The notes below the pieces were generated by a model. It did no database searches, was not told the origin of the DNA, and saw only the letters and a list, made by a program, of their open reading frames with translations. The translations under genes and the position numbers were made by a program. Below are positions 19,601 through 31,214 of a stretch of 64,000 bases of DNA, piece by piece; position 1 is the stretch's first letter, and every line of letters begins with the position of its first letter. The stretch covers positions 1 to 64,000 of the forward strand of contig VIIQ02000308.1 of assembly GCA_007449985.2 (NCBI GenBank). The letters are read 5' to 3'. This DNA comes from Desmodesmus armatus. Taxonomy: Eukaryota > Chlorophyta > Chlorophyceae > Sphaeropleales > Scenedesmaceae.

Positions 19601-20355
19601 CCGCGTCATGTTATGCCTTGTGCTGCTGGACTTTTTTGTTGCTGATCATTGTGATGCCGTGGTGCTGCTGCTGCTGCTGCTGGGGCCGATGACTCTGCAG
19701 GCAAGGGTGCCGCTGCTGGTGCTGGCAAGCTGGTGCCATACCCTCACAACAAGAAGGTGCTGGTGCCGGCGCCCACCCGGGATGAGGAGCGGCGCAACGT
19801 GTCTTCTGCGACTTTTGTTGTGGAGCGCATCATGGCGCACAAGGTGGGGTTGGGTCCCTGTGTGGGTGTGAAGGGGGGGGGGGGGTGCAGGCCGTGGAAG
19901 GCAGGGGGCATATATTATGTGCTGGACGCATATACTTGGGTGCAATTTTGCAGCACAAGGGGGGCATGAAAATTGAGGGCAGGGGTCAAGGACGTGAGTG
20001 CTTCAGAAGCCAGTAACTGCGGTCTGCACCATCGTTGGTACCACAAGCCTTGTCACTTGCTGAGCCTGTAGTGTCTGTATGGTGCCTGTCGTGCATAAGT
20101 TCAAAACGGCATGTCTGAAGGCTGGGGAATGTCACTTGTGGCCGCGCGCACTGCTCAGGTGTTGTGCTGTGTTGGTTGCGCTGCCCGCAGGTGGTGAAGG
20201 GCAAGGACGAGTTCCTGGTGCGCTGGGAGACATTCGGCCCCGTCTGGGACGAGTGGGTCAGCGCAGACTGCCTGAACGCCGCGCCCCACACCTACGACTG
20301 GGAAGGCGGCGCCGCGGCCATGCCTGCCAAGTTCAGGCCTGGCAAGGGCAAGTAG
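13687..20355 (+). CDS. chromodomain protein with RSSRL-type N-terminus
   Basis: Eleven exons: 13687-13820, 14695-14796, 15126-15179, 15692-15787, 15979-16108, 16749-16906, 17387-17511, 18013-18319, 19025-19470, 19701-19843 and 20191-20355. They sum to 1860 nt (619 aa). The N-terminus (YQRMEIDRKARIAANKKRL, then RSSRLQNKEPVKYCELP) matches a motif found in several plant and algal nuclear proteins, where a basic helix precedes RRSSRL. Residues about 173-266 form a Trp-rich block (WCQCP, DNPWSTSDFYG, GGGWSGGWRG) I cannot assign. Residues 267-517 are low-complexity: Gln, Glu/Gly, then Ala/Lys-rich with basic clusters, probably disordered. The C-terminus carries a chromodomain-like fold at about 555-600 (VVERIMAHK, then EFLVRWETFGPVWDEW), split by an intron. 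A chromatin reader role is inferred; the bound mark cannot be told from sequence. Confidence 0.88.
14396..14570 (+). repeat. two upstream copies of exon 2 start with acceptor
   Basis: About 28 bases around the acceptor and start of exon 2 (native from 14692) recur at about 14399-14427 and 14538-14566, each with a CAGGG acceptor. They could act as alternative or decoy acceptors. Confidence 0.8.
16129..16158. repeat. AGTAC pentanucleotide microsatellite
   Basis: About six tandem AGTAC units lie just after the donor of chromodomain exon 5. Confidence 0.95.
16561..16664. repeat. 54-bp tandem duplication in an intron
   Basis: Copies starting at 16561 and 16615 are nearly identical over about 50 bases. 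They lie in the chromodomain intron 5. Confidence 0.9.
17041..17078 (+). repeat. copy of chromodomain exon 6 end with donor
   Basis: The sequence around the exon 6 end (native to 16906, GGCAAGTACCAGTAAGT) recurs here as GGCAAGTACCAGTGAGC, so the copied site is still a plausible donor. Confidence 0.8.
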
Positions 20356-21922
20356 GGCAGCAGCTGCAGCTGGTGGGTGTGCACCTTGGGTGCATGTGTG
20401 CTGCGATGTGCAGCACTGGTGTGCATGGATGGAGCAAGGTTGTATGGGACCACAGTCGGATGGTTGGGTATGGGAGGTTCGGCGGGAGCATGAAGATGCC
20501 TGGCACAGTTAGCAGCTACGCTTGTTCAACCTCAGCCGCCAAGTGGCAGGCCTGTTGCCAGATGTGCGCGGCAGTGCCCCTGGGCGTTGCACAGGGTTTG
20601 CATGGTCTTGTGAGATGACTGCTGTCTTTGCGTTGGTTGTCAGGGGCTTGGGCTTGGCTTGCTGTGGCGGCATCAGGAGCCAAGCAGGGAGTTCAGTTGG
20701 ATGCAGCTCCCAGCGGCGGGGCACTGGGTGGGCAGCTGGTGTTTGGGGAGGGATGGTTCTGGTGGTCGGGTGGTTTGGGGGGAACGGCGTCGTCTCGAGG
20801 TCAGGTGTAGTGATGTTGCCCTGCTTGGGGGCCTGCTTGGGGGCTAGCATGATAGTTGGGACGCGCATGACTTCTGGCTGCGCTGCTTTTGGCTGCTTTG
20901 GGGCCCTGCCGGCTGGCTGGTTAACCCCTGGAGTTGTGGGTATTGTGCAGACGTTTTGTTGACAGACTTCCTTTCAACTATGTTGCAGTGACCATTTGAC
21001 TGCATTGCATTGTTGTATCTCGTAGACATCCCGCATGCATTTTCCGACGCACGACTAACTGAGCCGGTTGCAATCATGAGAGCTGCGCAACTTGTAGGGC
21101 TGCAGCAGCGCCCTGCCAGTTCGGCTGCAGTGGCGGTGGTTGTATTGGGCCACATATGTACATGTACTAATTGTACCAGCTGAGGTAAATGGATTATGAT
21201 GCTGCTGTTCTCACGGCCATGCTGCAGCTGTTTGCAGCCATCCATCCCGGCGACATGTGTACGTTTGTTCAGGACTGACCTTGACAGGTTCTGCGTCTTT
21301 TGTGCACCGACCTCAATGGTTGCAAAAGACACAATAGCAGAAAGGCACCACATCACCATTCAAGCGGCAGAGCAGTGCAGGTGACTGGATGACAGGCTGT
21401 GACTTTTAACACGACACGGGAGGCACAGTGGCCTGAGCTGGGGCCATGTTGCCACGCACTACGGCAATACAGGGGTCTTGAGCTGTTGTAGGTCAGTTCC
21501 GTGCGTTGGCCTGACCCTTTTGTTTGAACTGGACCAGTAACTGCCACCCCAACCGTCAAACTGCAAGGACAGGCCATTGCAAGCTCGGACAAGGCACAGA
21601 GATGAACTGGGTTCTCTTGTTTGCTCAGAAGGCCTCTGATCTGCGTACTGTGTCAGTCCTGTTGCAAAGCAATCTGTATCTCCACGAAGCGTTCATCTCG
21701 TGATCATTTGCCTTCTCTATCTTGAAAATAGTATTGGGGGACTAAAAGCATTTTGTGCTTGCAGCTTACGCTTCGCCACCTAGGGAGGCAGTTGGGGACA
21801 GGATGCTGTAGCAGCAGTCCCAGCTCTGTTTACGGACTACACACTTCAGCCTGTTGTGGACGCTGGTGGACTGGAGGGTACCGTCGGGCTGAAGGCAGCT
21901 GTTGCTCTCCCCTGCAGCCAGC
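20356..21922. other. spacer between chromodomain and coiled-coil genes
   Basis: About 1.6 kb with no supported gene: the 3' flank of the chromodomain gene and the promoter of the coiled-coil gene, both plus strand. Open frames here are short and lack family similarity. Confidence 0.5.
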
Positions 21923-24900
21923 ATGGCTGGCAAGCCTGCCACGGTCCGGGTACTGCACCGTGCTGTAGACAGTGATGATGAAGGCAGTGGCCGCAACAGC
22001 CAGACTGCTAGCCCCCAGTACACAATGCAAGAGCTCAAGGCCGCAAATGAGTCTCTGAAGCAACGGTTGGAGCAGGTGGGCAGTCCGTCTGCATTCTGCA
22101 CTTTCCTGCAGTTGCCAGCCTGCCCAGCGAGGTCATGGCCATGCAAGCCACTGCCACAACCAGCTGAGCCTGATTGCAGCTGTATAGCAGCAAGCCGCAT
22201 CTGACATACACCAGTGGACGTAGTTCACGGCAGTGCACAGTGTCCTTAGTAGCTGCCAGCAGATGCACCGCCGTGCAACTGCTGTACTGGAGGGCGCCAG
22301 TCACTTGGGGCCCAGCACAATGTTGCCAAATGGCCTTGCATGGCACATGCTGGTGCTTGCATGATCACAATGCACTCAGTAATGCATAGCTCACCAGACC
22401 AGCGCCTAGGCCAAGGCCTAGCAACTGCTGTTGTAGGTGCAACTGCAGGAATGTGCTGACTGTGCCCACCAACAGCAGGTGCCGCCCAACCCTGTGCTGG
22501 CATGGCAGCCCAGTGGTTTCCTGCAGCTCGATCAGCTGCTCACAACCACTCAGCTAGCTCTGCAGCCCCCTGCATTGAGTGTATCTTTCCTGCACTTGCG
22601 CTGCCTGCCTGTTCCTGCACTGCACTGCCCTCGTGCGCACAGGCCAAGGCGTCAGCAGCCTCGGACAAGAAGCGGCTAGCAGACGAGCTGCGCCTGGAAA
22701 GGGCGGGAAGGGAGCGGGCGGAGGAAGTGCTGGTCCGGCAGGTGGGGTGTGGTGCAGTTTCTGCTTGTCTGGCCCTTAGTAGCAGCATGCATGTGGTATG
22801 TGGAGGTTGTGGCAGAGGGAGGGACATCAGATGCCCAAGCAGCAGCGGATGCTGGTCTGGTAGGTAGGGATGTCCTGCTGTTGTGGGTTGTGGTGTGCTG
22901 ATGTCCTGGCCCCTCAGCAGCAGCACGCATGTGCAGCTCTCTGGTCAGACTTCCTGACAGAGGGACACTGGAGGCCTGACCAATACCGGACCAGACAGTG
23001 TGCTGACACCATCAAGCCATGCTGTGACGAAGTCAAGACTATGTATGTTGCAAATGCAATCATCGCTGATGTTGCTGGCTGGTTTGCATCCTGCAGGCGA
23101 AGGACTTGGAGGCGTGTCTTGCTGCCAAGGCTCGGCTGGAGGAGGCCTTCAGCAGGAGCATGTCGGAGCTGCGGTGAGGGGCAGCTGCTACTTGCAACGT
23201 ATCATGTGGTTGGCTCGTTGCATCTTGCGTTGCCATAGCGCGGTATCGCAACTGCTAGCATGATGATGCAAACACCCTGCTGTGCTGAGGCACCGGTGGC
23301 ATGTTGCTGGGCGCGCAATGTTGTCTCACCAAGGGTCACTTGTGGGACCCTCATGGCCCGCTGTGAGATGCGGTTGGCGGCTTACGCCTGTACAATCCAT
23401 CCTGCACAATGAATGCTAGCTGTGTGTACCGTCCTGTGCAGGTACACGCGTGCTGAGCACGCGGAGTCGAAGCAGACCATCCAGCAGCTGCTGCGGGAGC
23501 TGATGCTGCTGCGGGACGCCATCAGCCGCAGCCAAGGGTCGTCAGGAGGCCGGGCCACCACCAACACGCCAGGTGAGGCCTGTTGCAATTGGCTAAGTCT
23601 GATGCACTGAGTGATGTGTGCAGGTCCTGGAAGGTGGACCCCCGCTAGGGGGGGATAGCATGCAGTGCTATGTTGACTTTTGTATGACTGCTGGGTGACT
23701 TCGACTGTCAGCCGGCAAATGGCGCTGGCGCGTTCCCTTGGGTGCTAATGCTTCAGGCGATATGTCATGTCTGTCGAGTGTGCACGAGTGCTGGGCGAGT
23801 GGAGAGTAACACCGGGTAGGAGTGCGCACGTGTGCTCAGCACAGCTGGGCAAGACAGAGGGGCAGAGTAGCATGGACCAAGCGTGGTGACTCTGACACCA
23901 GGATTCATGTAGTGTCCGCATGTGATGGAAGCAGTGGATGGTCAGCCATGCCAGGTAGCCCAGCATATTTCAGCTTGTTGGCATGTTGCGACCATTGCGT
24001 ACCTGGTTGTACGCTTTCCTGTCCTCCTGCAGGCATCACAACAAACGGTGGCAGCGGCGGGGGCGCTAGCAGGGGCACGGACGGTGGCGGCGGCAGCCCC
24101 ACTGTTGCAGCCACCACCAGCAGCAGCAGCAATAACAAGCAGATGAGCAAGGGTCAGCTGCTGACGGAGCTGCAGGCGATGCGGGCGCGCATGGCTGAGG
24201 AGCAGAGCAGGCGCATGGAGGCAGAGGCGGAGAAGGTGTGTTCTATCGTTATTCCAATTTTACACTTGAGTTTCCGGGGGGGGGGGGGGGGGGGAGTGTC
24301 GCAGGGCAGGCCGCCACCTCACCCTCTGCATGCGCACCTGAAGATATGGTGGGGACAAGGCACGCCATGCTTCACTCTTCCCTGAACGCCAGTTGACGGC
24401 ATCAAGTAGGTCGCATCTGCCGGTATTTGTCTGGCTGTTGCACCAGCAAGATGCGCAGATCTATTGCTGAGGTTTTGGCTGCTGCGCTAGCAAGTCATGC
24501 ACATCTGCTGCCGTTGTTGTGGTGGCTGCTGCGCCTGCAGGAGCGTGCTGAGGAGTCGCAGGAGATGATCAGCAGAGAAACTGCCAAGCTGCTGAATGAC
24601 AGGTGGGTGGCGGTGTGGGTACGGTATGCAACTGTGGCAGCAGTGCAAGCACCTGGAGGTGCGCTGGTCATCATAACGCCTCTTTTGCGCCTGGGCTTGT
24701 AGATAGGCGTTTGGAGGGAATGCGCCAGTTGCACTCTCTTTCTGCTGTGCGTGGCAGAGCGCATGGGTGATGTGTTGTCGCCGTAATGGCTCCTCCTTGC
24801 GGCCAAACTATCCCGCCGAGCACACCTCTGCACATCAACCCGTAAAATTGGACATGCTGTCTTGCCGTTGACTTTGAGGCTGCGCTACTGTCCAACCTGA

Positions 24901-26617
24901 GCAGCAAGGACGTGCTGAACATGGTTTGATCGCCTTTTTCTTACATACACCCATCATCTGCAAGTGCGGCTGCCCCACACACTGCACCAATTCAACACGA
25001 TCATGCACATGTACCATGCCGCTAGTCCGCAGGGCTACGTTGCTGTCCGACCTGAGCAGCAAGGATGATGTGGTGCATAATCATGTCTTTTGCTAAAGGA
25101 CTCCAAATCAACACGAACATGCACATGCTGTCATGCGGTTTTTTGCAGGGCTGCGCTGCTGTCTGATCTGAGCAGCAAGGACGACGTGGTGCGCGAGATG
25201 CAGGGTGCTTGCGACCACCTGCAGCACCAGCTCAGCATCGCACTCAACGACCGCAACCTGCTGCTGGAGCAGCTGCGCACACTGGCAGGTGCGTGGGTCG
25301 TGCGCGTCCCCAGGGAGGGGGAGGGGCTTGTGGGGAACCCGTTGTATGGGGTGGGCTGGTCAAGGAATGCAGCTGTGCACACTTGCGTGGCTGAGGCGCT
25401 GGCCTGAGTTTTTGGGGATGAAGTTGGCCGTTTTTTGGACGGAGAGAGGGGCAGGAGGATGGTGGCAGGCGGTGGCAAAGCTCCTGATGAGTGACGTGTT
25501 GGGTCTGGCAGCACTAGTAGTCTGCTGCGCACACTGGCAGACACTGGGGTGTGTGTGTGTGGGGGGGGGGGGCAGCCATTTTTGTGCGGGCCAGGCGAGG
25601 AATGCAGCTGCGCAGACTTGTACTGGCTGGGGCCATGGCATTAGGTTTGTCGCAATGACCGGGGGCCCCAGTGGACAATTCCTGGGATGGAAGGTGGGCA
25701 GGGAGTTGGTGGCAGGGAGGGGGTTGATGCGATTGATCCACCCACCCACTTTGCGGACGTTTCGCTTCTCTGTTTCTTTGCAGGTGACTCAGAAGCACCT
25801 GAGCTAGCCGCGCTCACGGCTGCCATGTCCACGGGCTTCAGCCAAGAGCTGGACGAGCTCATGCACCGCCCTTCCACTCACCCATCTGCATGCATCAATT
25901 GTTTGCTTGTTTGTCTGTTTTCTGGCGACTCAGCGGCGCCGGAGCTAATGGCGCTGACAGCTGCCATGTCCACGGGCTTCAGCCAAGACCTGGACGAGCT
26001 CATGCCCCAGCCCCTCCACTCACCCATCTGCATGTATCAATCGCTTGTTTGTTTGTTTGTTTGTCGGTTTTCAGGCGACTCGGCGGCGCTGGAGCTAGCG
26101 GCGCTGACAGCTGCCATGTCCACGGTCTTCAGCCAAGACCTGGATGAGCTCATGCCCCCGCCCCTCCACTCACCCCTCTGCATGTATCAATTGCTTGTTT
26201 GTTTGTTTGTCGGTTTTCAGGCGACTTGGCGGCGCCGGAGCTAGCGGCGCTGACAGCTGCCATGTCCACGGTCTTCAGCCAAGACCTGGACGAGCTCATG
26301 CCCCCGCCCCTCCACTCACCCATATGCATGTATCAATTGCTTGTTTGTTTGTTTGTCGGTTTTCAGGCGACTCGGCGGCGCCGGAGCTAGCGGCGCTGAC
26401 AGCTGCCATGTCCACGGGCTTCAGTCAAGACCTGGACGAGCTGGAGGCCTTTGCCCTGGGTGACTACAACGGCGAGCTGCATGGCTCGCTGCAGGAGATG
26501 TGCTCACCACGCGGGGAGCGGCGCCTGAGCGAGGGGCTGACAGGGCTGGGGCTGGGTGGCGATGCACAGCAGCTGCACCTGGACGCGGCGAGCAGCCATG
26601 GCCAGGCTGCACATTGA
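21923..26617 (+). CDS. coiled-coil protein of unknown function
   Basis: I do not recognise a family. Eight exons: 21923-22075, 22643-22741, 23097-23173, 23442-23572, 24033-24235, 24541-24602, 25149-25288 and 26367-26617. They sum to 1116 nt (371 aa). The protein is acidic/Ser-rich at the start (DSDDEGSGRNSQTASPQ). Heptad-like stretches follow across exons 1-4 (QELKAANESLKQRLEQ, KKRLADELRLERAGRERAEE). A Gly/Ser/Thr-rich linker (about 155-190) precedes more coiled coil in exons 5-7 (LLTELQAMRARMAEEQSRR, LNDRNLLLEQLRTLA). Exon 8 has GDSAAPELAALTAAMSTGFS and a Gly/Leu-rich tail ending SSHGQAAH. Its start is duplicated four times upstream, so five candidate acceptors exist; only the last leads into the terminal coding sequence in frame. 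A scaffold or cytoskeletal role would be a guess. Confidence 0.82.
22846..22868 (+). repeat. degenerate copy of coiled-coil exon 2 end
   Basis: A stretch resembling the exon 2 end and donor (native 22728-22747) recurs about 115 bases downstream with several substitutions, including loss of the final Gln codon. Confidence 0.5.
24887..25075 (+). repeat. two upstream copies of coiled-coil exon 7 start
   Basis: Copies at about 24887-24925 and 25028-25075 repeat the first 40-45 bases of exon 7 (native from 25149), reading ALLSNLSSKD and ATLLSDLSSKDDVV. The second keeps a CAGGG acceptor; the first has lost it. Confidence 0.85.
25794..26366 (+). repeat. array of four upstream copies of exon 8 start with its acceptor
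   Basis: Starts at 25794, 25925, 26075 and 26221 precede the native exon start at 26367, spaced 131, 150, 146 and 146 bases. Each unit holds about 75 bases encoding GDSAAPELAALTAAMSTGFS-like sequence, a short tail, a TTTG-repeat tract and the next acceptor. The 25925 copy has TG in place of the acceptor AG. Copies 3 to 5 are almost identical, so the array is recent. Confidence 0.93.
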
Positions 26618-29600
26618 GGTGCACTTTGGATTTCCTTTTGGCTTGTGTGCTTGTGTGCGAGTCCAGCGTGTGCGACAGGCGGCGCATCGGTCTGTGGTGT
26701 TCGGTGTCTCCGTCCACGTGCGGTAGAAGTGCCTGAGGGAGGCAATGTATGGAGCCCAGGCTGGCTTTTTAGCGGTTGGCATGATGTGGGTGCTGTCAGC
26801 AGCCATGGCCATGGCTGGGCTGCACACTGTCTTGCTGGGCTGCTAGGAGCGCTTGCCTTAGTGCGGTGAGCACACCTGCGCACGGCACTATGCAGCCTGT
26901 GGCTTTGTGAAGCCGGTGGCTTTGTTGGGTTTGTGTGTTTTGTTGCTGCGGAGACTGGCATCCGGTGCACGTCGCCGCTTGCTGCCGTCGCAGCAGCAGC
27001 AGCAGCAAGCCGATGCTCTTGCCCTGCTGTAGAGCCTGGGCATGGTGTGCCCTGTGCAGACCCCTGCACACGTGCTCACATGCCTGGGCAGATGCTGGGC
27101 GGTTGCGCCTTGTCAGTGGCGCACATGGCGCTGTGCTGTTGGTTCTTTGCATGGGTTCCTTCTGGAAGGACACCCGGTGCACACATTGAAGACTGGCAGG
27201 GGCTCCACGCAGGCGTGGCTGCCCGTCCCTTGGTTGCTTCATGGGGTGCTTCCTGTTTAGGTGTGCAGTGTATGCTTGTTTCATGTTTTTGCGAGGCCCC
27301 CAAGCGCCTGTGTGATTGAAGGAAGCCAGAAGTGGCCCAGTGAGAGATGGAATGGGCGGGGATGAGTGCACTGGGTGGCTGCTGTCAGCCACCTAAGGCT
27401 GGTGGGGTTGGTATCAGCTTTGGTGTGCTGAGGAGCAGGGGCAGGGACTTTGGAGCAGCTCTCACACATGCCAACCGGGCCTGGTTGGCATGTACCTGCG
27501 CATGTTTGTGCAAACCATCATCAGCTCATCCTGACTACAAGCACTGCAGTCACGACATAGCTGAAGGTTACTGGAGCATCACAGGGCATGCTTGGTCCAG
27601 GCATGTGTTATTGGGGCTCTTGCAACAAAGCAAGCTGTTTTGATACGGGTCACAGTCTGTGGTGCGCTGCATCTTGCAATGTGGTTGCGTGTGGACCTGC
27701 GTGCAGGGCGCAGGCATGTGGGTTGGCTGTGCCACTTGTTGTTCTGGCGTGCTGGCCGCAGCACGCGGTCACAGCCCACGCCTCAACGTAGATGCTGCGT
27801 CATAGGCTGTGTGTAGACACAGGGAGTGCATCCAGCCAATGCAACAACCATGTGTGTTTGGTGGGTCTGCATCACCTCTAGAGGGCGTGCCACAACCGGC
27901 ATGTGGCAGATGTTGGTTGGCTACATGCGTGTAGGTGCGCACAGCTTTCGGCAAGCAAAGCACTGCGCCCGGTATCTGACTGGTTGCTGTACCTTTGTAG
28001 CAAGTGCGCAGCGCATCATGTGGTGTTTAGTTGGGCGCAAGGGGTTGTGCCTGTACACCACCCTCAGGTTTGATGGGCCTGTCTGCTGCAGCACAGCATG
28101 AGAGTGTTTGGGGAAGATATGAAGTGGGCTAGGGCACGTCAAGCTTTACTGTTGCCATGTTAGTATGATTGTGTTCACGTAGCAACTGCATCACTGCATG
28201 TGCATGGTGTGGTCGCTGCACTGGGCTGAGGGAAGGTCTTGTGTGCATACTCTAGAGAGGGTAGAGACTGTCTAGGCGCAGAGCCTGTGTGACCACCCTT
28301 CCTTTGTTACGTCCGGGTGAAAAGCTGTGTGTATTACATGTCGGTCTTGTATTCTTTGTGCTATACTGTACCCGCTGCTGCTGCTGCAAAGGGTTGCCTG
28401 GCTGGCCAGTGCCCTGTAGGCACCCTGGTTCAACCAAGTTGAAGCCGTGCAACATGTCACCTTAACATGGATATGTTTTACTCGTGTGATTACAGCAGCT
28501 GCCAGTATGTGGGTCTTGCAGTGTGTGCAACAGTGTGCATGCACAGTAGGAACTGAACAACATCAACATTGATACTGGTACTGGGCTGGGTTATACTCTT
28601 GCTGACTTAGGTCATGACATTGACCAGGCTTTTTGCTCCTCAACACTGGTACTAGCTTGCTGGAGTGCGTTGTAGACACAAGTTACATACTCCCAGCCTC
28701 ACACACTCACCAAGCTCCATCACTTGGGTACTTAAGACTATTCAAGTGCAACTCTGTCACATTCAATCAGCTAATCAGCATGTGCAAACAACCAACCAGC
28801 AACCTGTTGCCTGGGGGATGATCTAGCGAAACACAACATCATAGGATCGACCCATCCTGCACAAACCTGCGAATTGTGGCTGTGAGGTGCTGTCGGCAGC
28901 ACCTACCTACAGCAACTTTCATCTCCGCCCGGGGGAAACCAGCAAGCAAACAAGTATGTTGGCAACAGACTGCGTTGACCAAGTTCTGCCGCAGCTGCAC
29001 GCACACCGTCAGCGCTTCCCATAGTTCAAGGCTGCTGAGCCAAGCTCAGGCTATCAGACAATAGCCTATTGCACCACAGCATCTCGAATTTGAAGGGTCT
29101 CCAGACCCAGGAGCTTGCACTGTGGAGTATACTTGCCCAACAAAAGGCCAATGCACCAGCTCAGGCTATTGCTTATCCAAGCTCACCGTACCCACAGTGC
29201 CTTGCTACCTCACCACCACACCTTCCGAAACTGCAGCTGCACGTGCAGCATGGGTGCTTGCCACAACATCAGGCCACTGAGCCAACCTCAGGCTATCGGA
29301 TAGCCTTTCCATTGCTGTACTACAGCAATCTTGGCACCATCCTACCCAAGTGCTGTATGCCAGTCGCATGCAAGGTAGAGAGAGCAAGTGCCGTACACCG
29401 TGCATGCACTGGCTACAACCTTGATGAGACAAGGAGCAGGAAGTACTATCCTACCAGGTGTGCTGGATACCAAAAAAATAGGGTCTGGTCAGACATGTGA
29501 GGCATAAGCAGCTGTGAGCCTCACGCCCCATGAACCGAAAGCACAAACCCCCACCTAAAAGCGGAAAGCAGTAGAGCCCCTCGTGCACAGGCATGATCAG

Positions 29601-31214
29601 CAAATCTATACCACCTGGCCAAAAGTACAGCAGAAGCAGGCCAGCAAAGCCGCAAGGGTACCAGCAAGTGGGCACACCTGACTTGACACCCTTCCAGTGG
29701 CGATCGAGCCAGCCAAGAGGGTTCAACCCCCAGGCAGACGATGGCAAGCCTGGTGGTAAGAGACCCACGACAGGTCAACCAAGCTCTGCCAGCAGATTGA
29801 GTTCCTGCCAGCGAGCAGTGGGGTGCTCAAAGCTTGCAAGCAGGGTGCGCTGACACAAACAAATAGCATGTTGGCAACCCCCACGTTTGCAGGAAGATGG
29901 CTCCACAAAGCTGTACCAACCCCGTCAGCATGTGCAGACCAAGAGGCTGTGGGGTAGCCTACCCCACAGTGCACTGCCATGTGGTGCATGCACATGCATC
30001 AGCCCCAAACCAGCCTGCAATGTGGAACACCCCTGCAGGTGGATAAGAAGCCTGCTCACTCCCTTGCTCCATCCTTGCACTGCAGTTGTGTGTGATACAC
30101 AAAAATGGTTGCGTTTCTGCTCCATATACGCTCACACTAACATCTTGGTGTACTTGACTCTCAAGAACACAACCCCAATTCAGCCCCCCCCCCCCCCCCC
30201 CGGGTAATAAAACTGTAATAATGCAGCCAACAGGCTGCTGCCACTGCTGAAAAGCAGGGATCAGCGGGGAGTGGCACCCACTGCTGTGCCAGCAACAAAT
30301 GTTGATTGGACTGCCGCCAAACACACCAGCAACCGCACCGCACCCTGCCAGCAAGCGTGCAACCCCTTGCGACTGTGCAGAACTGGTCAAGGCAGCAATC
30401 GCTTCGAGCACTTTTGCTTTTGTGTGTTGTGTTCGCAAGTTGATTTAAGGTTTTGTGCAAGACAACCCAGCAAGCTGACCCAGTATAGCCCGACCCAGTA
30501 ATAATGCAGCGTGACCCATTGGCCAGCGCACAGACACACTCACACACACACTGAGATAAAGATCACAACACCACACTCAACCCCCGATATACACCCATAT
30601 ACACACATGCCACATACCAGACAGACCCATGGTGTGTGCTCTGCAACAGCAGAAGATGCGTCAGTCGAATGGCCATGCGGCCACTGCACAGTGAAATACT
30701 ACAAAACAGGAGGCCATGCACTCTCTCCAACAGCAGAGTATGCTGTCCATACTCCCTTCAAAGAAAGTGGACTGGCCATGCGACAACGCACGGCAGGATA
30801 CTATGGACGAAACAGCCATGCGCCCAGACCCCAGCAGGATACTCCAGTCGATTGGCCATGCGGCCACCACACCAGCAGAAACTTGACACAGACACATCAG
30901 CCATGCAGCCACTGTCACACCCATACTGCAGCACACAGAGCATGCAACTGCCGGCACACTTTTGCAGGTCAAACACACGAGCCCTCCGCGTCAAAAGACA
31001 CAAAACCAACCAACATCCATCTCCCAGCATGCAGTGTGTCGGCGCTTTTGAGAAGTGCTGTGGGCACAACCACCTCCCGTTGCACTGCAAGGGTTCAAGC
31101 TCCTTAGACTCCGGACCCCTGACTGCTGCACTGCAGACCAGTCTGGTTGTCAGGGCTTAGCAGGCGCGCAAGCACTCTTGTTGAAAAGTCCTGGACATGG
31201 CGACAGCTTGCTGC
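26618..31214. other. 4.6 kb convergent spacer without a recognisable gene
   Basis: The 3' ends of the coiled-coil gene (plus) and the phosphate transporter (minus) face each other here. I find no exon chain with family similarity. It contains a perfect 14-bp-arm hairpin (27466-27493), three copies of a GAGCCAA-CTCAGGCTATC motif near 29033-29071, 29155-29190 and 29276-29310, imperfect repeats around GGCCATGCGGCCAC between 30660 and 30900, and a poly-C run at 30183-30202. It may include long 3' UTRs or a non-coding transcript. Confidence 0.5.
27466..27493. repeat. perfect short hairpin in the convergent spacer
   Basis: Arms ACATGCCAACC and GGTTGGCATGT are separated by GGGCCT. It may be chance, or part of a 3'-end structure. 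Confidence 0.7.

Noticed and set aside
19036..19692. Alternative Gln/Arg-rich and Leu/Cys-rich frames across chromodomain exon 9
   Set aside because: Frame shadows of the CAG-rich coding exon; only the Ala/Lys/Glu frame joins its neighbours in phase.
25687..26244. Read-through protein of repeated GDSAAPELAAL segments
   Set aside because: The frame crosses acceptor sites and TTTG tracts and stops before the true C-terminus; better explained as an exon-start array.
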